Of a stretch of DNA of 64,000 nucleotides, positions 61,738-64,000 are shown piece by piece. The stretch's first letter is position 1; each line of letters opens with the position of its first letter. The notes beneath the pieces are model-generated. The model had not been told where the DNA came from. It was given only the letters and a program-made list of their open reading frames with translations, and ran no database searches. Origin of the DNA: Candidatus Synchoanobacter obligatus (GTDB lineage: Bacteria > Pseudomonadota > Gammaproteobacteria > Comchoanobacterales > Comchoanobacteraceae). A program made the translations under genes and the position numbers. Location: the NCBI RefSeq assembly GCF_024259865.1, contig NZ_JAKUDN010000002.1, forward strand, positions 509,591 through 573,590, read 5' to 3'.

Positions 61738-61855
61738 TATCTGCACCTTACTGATTTATAAACACTATAGATAATATTGGGAATAATCGCAAATGATTTT
61801 CAAGGAAAGAAAACAGTTTTACTAAGGGGAATGAGGATGGTTTTTAAGCGAGGGC

Positions 61856-62671
61856 TTAATTTGATTCTTGCCCTGGGCTTGAGGTCTCTTTATTGACATG
61901 TAGTTCTTTTATGGCAGTTGCGCTGGCTTTGTGAATGGTCAGCACCATATCATGAATGGTGATGGTTTCACCTTTCTTGGGGATATAGCCAAAGTGATGA
62001 GAAACAATGCCCGCGATAGTATCAAATGACTGTGTGTCTAATTTGGCTTCGAAATAACGGTTATACTGCTCTATGGGGGTTGCGCCTTGAACAAGGAATT
62101 CACCATGAGCCAGCTTGATAATATACTCAGGGTGGTGGTCATCATACTCATCTTCAATTTGACCGACAATTTGTTCTAATAGGTCTTCAATGGTCACCAC
62201 ACCTTGAAACTGACCATATTCATCCAGAACAATGCTCATATGTTGATAGGTTTGTTGCATGCGGTTGAGTAAAGACAGTACAGATTGGCTGGAGGGCGTA
62301 AAGTGAGGTGTGCGTAATATATTGATAATGGGTGTTGAAGTGTTGTCACCAAGAGGTATTAGATCCTTGATCAGCAGTATGCCACAAATATTGTGATTGT
62401 CATCAATCACCGGGTAGCGAGAGTGTTTTGTTTTGCTGTAAATACCTAATGCATCTTCAATGGTAGATTGATGAGATAAGGTGATGGTTTGAGATTTGTT
62501 CAACATGACTTGATCGATAGGGGTGTTTCGAGCGGATAGGCTGTGTTCAATGAGCTTCAGCTCATTGGGGTTAATGATTTTCTTTTCGGCAGCATGTGCA
62601 ATTAATGTCATGAGCTGTTCCTGACTGTTCAGCATGATCGTAATTAATTTAAGAAACAGTTTTTTAAGCAT
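61856..62671 (-). CDS. corC: CorC (YbeX) Mg2+/Co2+ efflux-associated CBS protein
   Basis: 271 residues without membrane segments: a CBS pair at about 55-180 (HSRYPVIDDNHNICGILLIKDL; MSIVLDEYGQFQGVVTIEDLLEQIVG) and a C-terminal CorC_HlyC domain. It is the soluble partner type, unlike the CNNM protein at 16670. It overlaps ybeY by 8 bp, the conserved ybeY-ybeX order. YbeX has recently been tied to ribosome and Mg2+ physiology as well as to CorA-linked export. Confidence 0.92.
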   Translation of the reverse strand: MLKKLFLKLITIMLNSQEQLMTLIAHAAEKKIINPNELKLIEHSLSARNTPIDQVMLNKSQTITLSHQSTIEDALGIYSKTKHSRYPVIDDNHNICGILLIKDLIPLGDNTSTPIINILRTPHFTPSSQSVLSLLNRMQQTYQHMSIVLDEYGQFQGVVTIEDLLEQIVGQIEDEYDDHHPEYIIKLAHGEFLVQGATPIEQYNRYFEAKLDTQSFDTIAGIVSHHFGYIPKKGETITIHDMVLTIHKASATAIKELHVNKETSSPGQESN

Positions 62672-63083
62672 AAGGGTTGGGTACTCCTGCCTGGTTTAAA
62701 ATATCGATCTCTTTGAGGCTCATGGCTTTGAAGTCCTCATCGTGATCATGGGTGTATCCTGAGATGTGGAGTAAGCCATGGACAAATAAGTGGAGTATTC
62801 GATCAGTTGAATGGTGGTCTTGGAAAATGAAAGCCGGGCAAATGTAAACTTCACCGGTGTGTGTTTCATGAGGTAATGAAATCACATCTGTTGCGGTGGG
62901 CTTTTGCCTGAGTTGATTGTTTAGATGGAACATAGCATCTAATGGTAAAAAGTTGAGTTCAATACTGAGAGAACGCCCTAAGCTCTGTTCAGTTGCTGAA
63001 AAAGCTAGGGACAATGGAACATCTCGATGATCAAAATCATCGGTTTCATTATTAATGATGAGCTGGGTCTCTGTATTTGCCAT
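62664..63083 (-). CDS. ybeY: Endoribonuclease / rRNA maturation factor YbeY
   Basis: The metal site HGLLHISGYTHDHDED (three His ligands) is complete. The chosen start is ATG 63083 (MANTETQLIINNE), giving 139 residues; the frame is open to 63116. YbeY takes part in 16S 3'-end maturation and ribosome quality control. ybeZ (phoH-like), which usually precedes it, is not here; dapE does instead. Confidence 0.93.
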   Translation of the reverse strand: MANTETQLIINNETDDFDHRDVPLSLAFSATEQSLGRSLSIELNFLPLDAMFHLNNQLRQKPTATDVISLPHETHTGEVYICPAFIFQDHHSTDRILHLFVHGLLHISGYTHDHDEDFKAMSLKEIDILNQAGVPNPYA

Positions 63084-63140
63084 TAATGTATCCTCATTTT
63101 GTATGTTATAATGCATTATTAGTATTTGACAGTTATTTCG

Positions 63141-64000
63141 TCAGGTTTTCGATAGAAGATTGAGAAGGAGTTCTTGGTAGATATTTGTCAGCTGGTGTAA
63201 TTCAGTCTCTGTTGCTTGCTCATTAATCTTGTGAGCGTATTCTGAGCGTAAGCCAAATTCAATAATTTCTTGTGCAATGGGTTTGAGAAACCGTGCATCA
63301 CTCGTGCCACCTTTAATCGATGCTTGGGGCGTGAGCCCTGTTACAGAGGCGACAGCTTGTTCTAGAGCCTCTTTAAGACGGATTGGCTTGGCTTGATACG
63401 GTAGGGCTCCAGGTTTCTCTTGAATAGCTGCATGATGCTGTTGAAATACCGTCATGCATTGTTTGATGGTGTTTTTTGAAAAATATCGGAGGTTTAGACC
63501 AATAGAAATGCTTTGCGGGATGATATTGGAGGTGCTGGTGCTGGTGTTTACTGAAAATAATGAAATATTATGATGCTCTGGCAGCGTTTCTTGTAAATGC
63601 TGCAGGCTTATCAGAAACTGAGATAAAGCAGTATTGGGTGACCAAGCTTGGTCAGGATAAGCAGTATGCCCTTGTTGGCCTTTTAGCGTAATGTTAAATG
63701 TATATGATCCTCTCCGTTCATGTTTATAGTAATCCCCAATATTATTGACGCAAGTGGGTTCTCCAACAAGTGCCCATTGAGCTAAAAAGCCTTGTTGTTG
63801 AAGTTTGGGGATGACAGATTGCATACCATTTTGTCCATCGCCTTCTTCATCGCTGGTTAATAAAATGCCTACGCGGCCTTTCAGTTTATGCTGAACTGTT
63901 TTTAAGGCATGGCAAAACGCCCAAATTGCACCTTTCATATCTACAATGCCCCGTGCAATAATAGGGTTGGTTTCTTGGCATGAGAATGGATGATTGTCCC
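63141..64000 (-). CDS. dapE: Succinyl-diaminopimelate desuccinylase (5' end outside window)
   Basis: M20 metallopeptidase-type enzyme of lysine/mDAP synthesis, releasing L,L-DAP from N-succinyl-DAP. The frame is open to the right edge: bases upstream of the internal ATG at 63938 still encode RGIVDMKG, whose Asp bridges the two zinc ions, so the start lies beyond the window. Other marks: TSDEEGDGQNG with the catalytic Glu, GGTSDARF, and EFGLRSEYAHKINE with the C-terminal His ligand. Its stop is 58 bp upstream of the ybeY start and it is probably co-transcribed. Confidence 0.93.
   Translation of the reverse strand, partial: DNHPFSCQETNPIIARGIVDMKGAIWAFCHALKTVQHKLKGRVGILLTSDEEGDGQNGMQSVIPKLQQQGFLAQWALVGEPTCVNNIGDYYKHERRGSYTFNITLKGQQGHTAYPDQAWSPNTALSQFLISLQHLQETLPEHHNISLFSVNTSTSTSNIIPQSISIGLNLRYFSKNTIKQCMTVFQQHHAAIQEKPGALPYQAKPIRLKEALEQAVASVTGLTPQASIKGGTSDARFLKPIAQEIIEFGLRSEYAHKINEQATETELHQLTNIYQELLLNLLSKT

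Overview
This 64 kb window looks like the chromosome of a gammaproteobacterium, most likely a host-associated lineage near the Legionellales/Coxiellales. No 16S gene or other decisive marker is present, so this placement is inferred. It rests on gammaproteobacterial gene orders (ffh / rpsP-rimM-trmD-rplS, holC next to valS, rluD divergent from bamD, ybeY-corC), a pyrophosphate-dependent phosphofructokinase, an LplT-PlsC-acyl-ACP-synthetase fusion, major facilitator transporters of a type common in intracellular gammaproteobacteria, a cyclodipeptide-synthase-like gene, and two tiny membrane proteins that resemble DotE/IcmC and DotP/IcmD of type IVB secretion systems. dapE and a MurE of the diaminopimelate type point to ordinary mDAP peptidoglycan.

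Layout. 0-10.9 kb: end of an SLC13-type transporter, an acidic repeat protein, valS and holC separated by an unknown gene, an MFS transporter, the aas-like fusion and PPi-PFK. 10.9-16.5 kb: ribosomal/tRNA-modification operon rpsP-rimM-trmD-rplS and ffh, with a run of unknown membrane-protein genes wedged between them. 16.6-19.9 kb: corB-like gene with two small membrane proteins, then an unknown 462-residue protein. 19.9-32.7 kb: a tightly overlapping division and cell-wall cluster, rsmH-ftsL-ftsI-murE-murF-mraY-murD-ftsW-murG-murB and a double-length D-Ala-D-Ala ligase. It starts from a strong promoter that would give an almost leaderless rsmH mRNA. murC, ftsQ, ftsA, ftsZ and mraZ are absent from the cluster.

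32.7-48.7 kb is an accessory region: a giant (about 2,660 residue) Snf2-like helicase protein on the opposite strand, a decayed membrane-protein pseudogene, a cyclodipeptide synthase-like gene, a holin-like 2-TM protein, a short-chain dehydrogenase, a two-gene unit of unknown function, a 48-residue helical-repeat protein and the collapsed remnant of its tandem paralogue. 48.7-64 kb returns to housekeeping genes: gltX, a UMF1-type transporter, a DegP-like protease, an outer-membrane barrel candidate, rluD, bamD (with no lipobox cysteine), an Mth938-like protein, ubiG, a lone Hpt protein, a Bax-inhibitor-1 family protein, an HSDL2-like dehydrogenase with altered catalytic residues, leuS, corC, ybeY and the start-less end of dapE.

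The most unusual items are the giant helicase, the tandem Ddl fusion in a truncated dcw cluster, the CDPS-like gene, and the 48-residue repeat family with its tandem collapse. All family assignments come from reading translated sequence by eye; no database search was possible.
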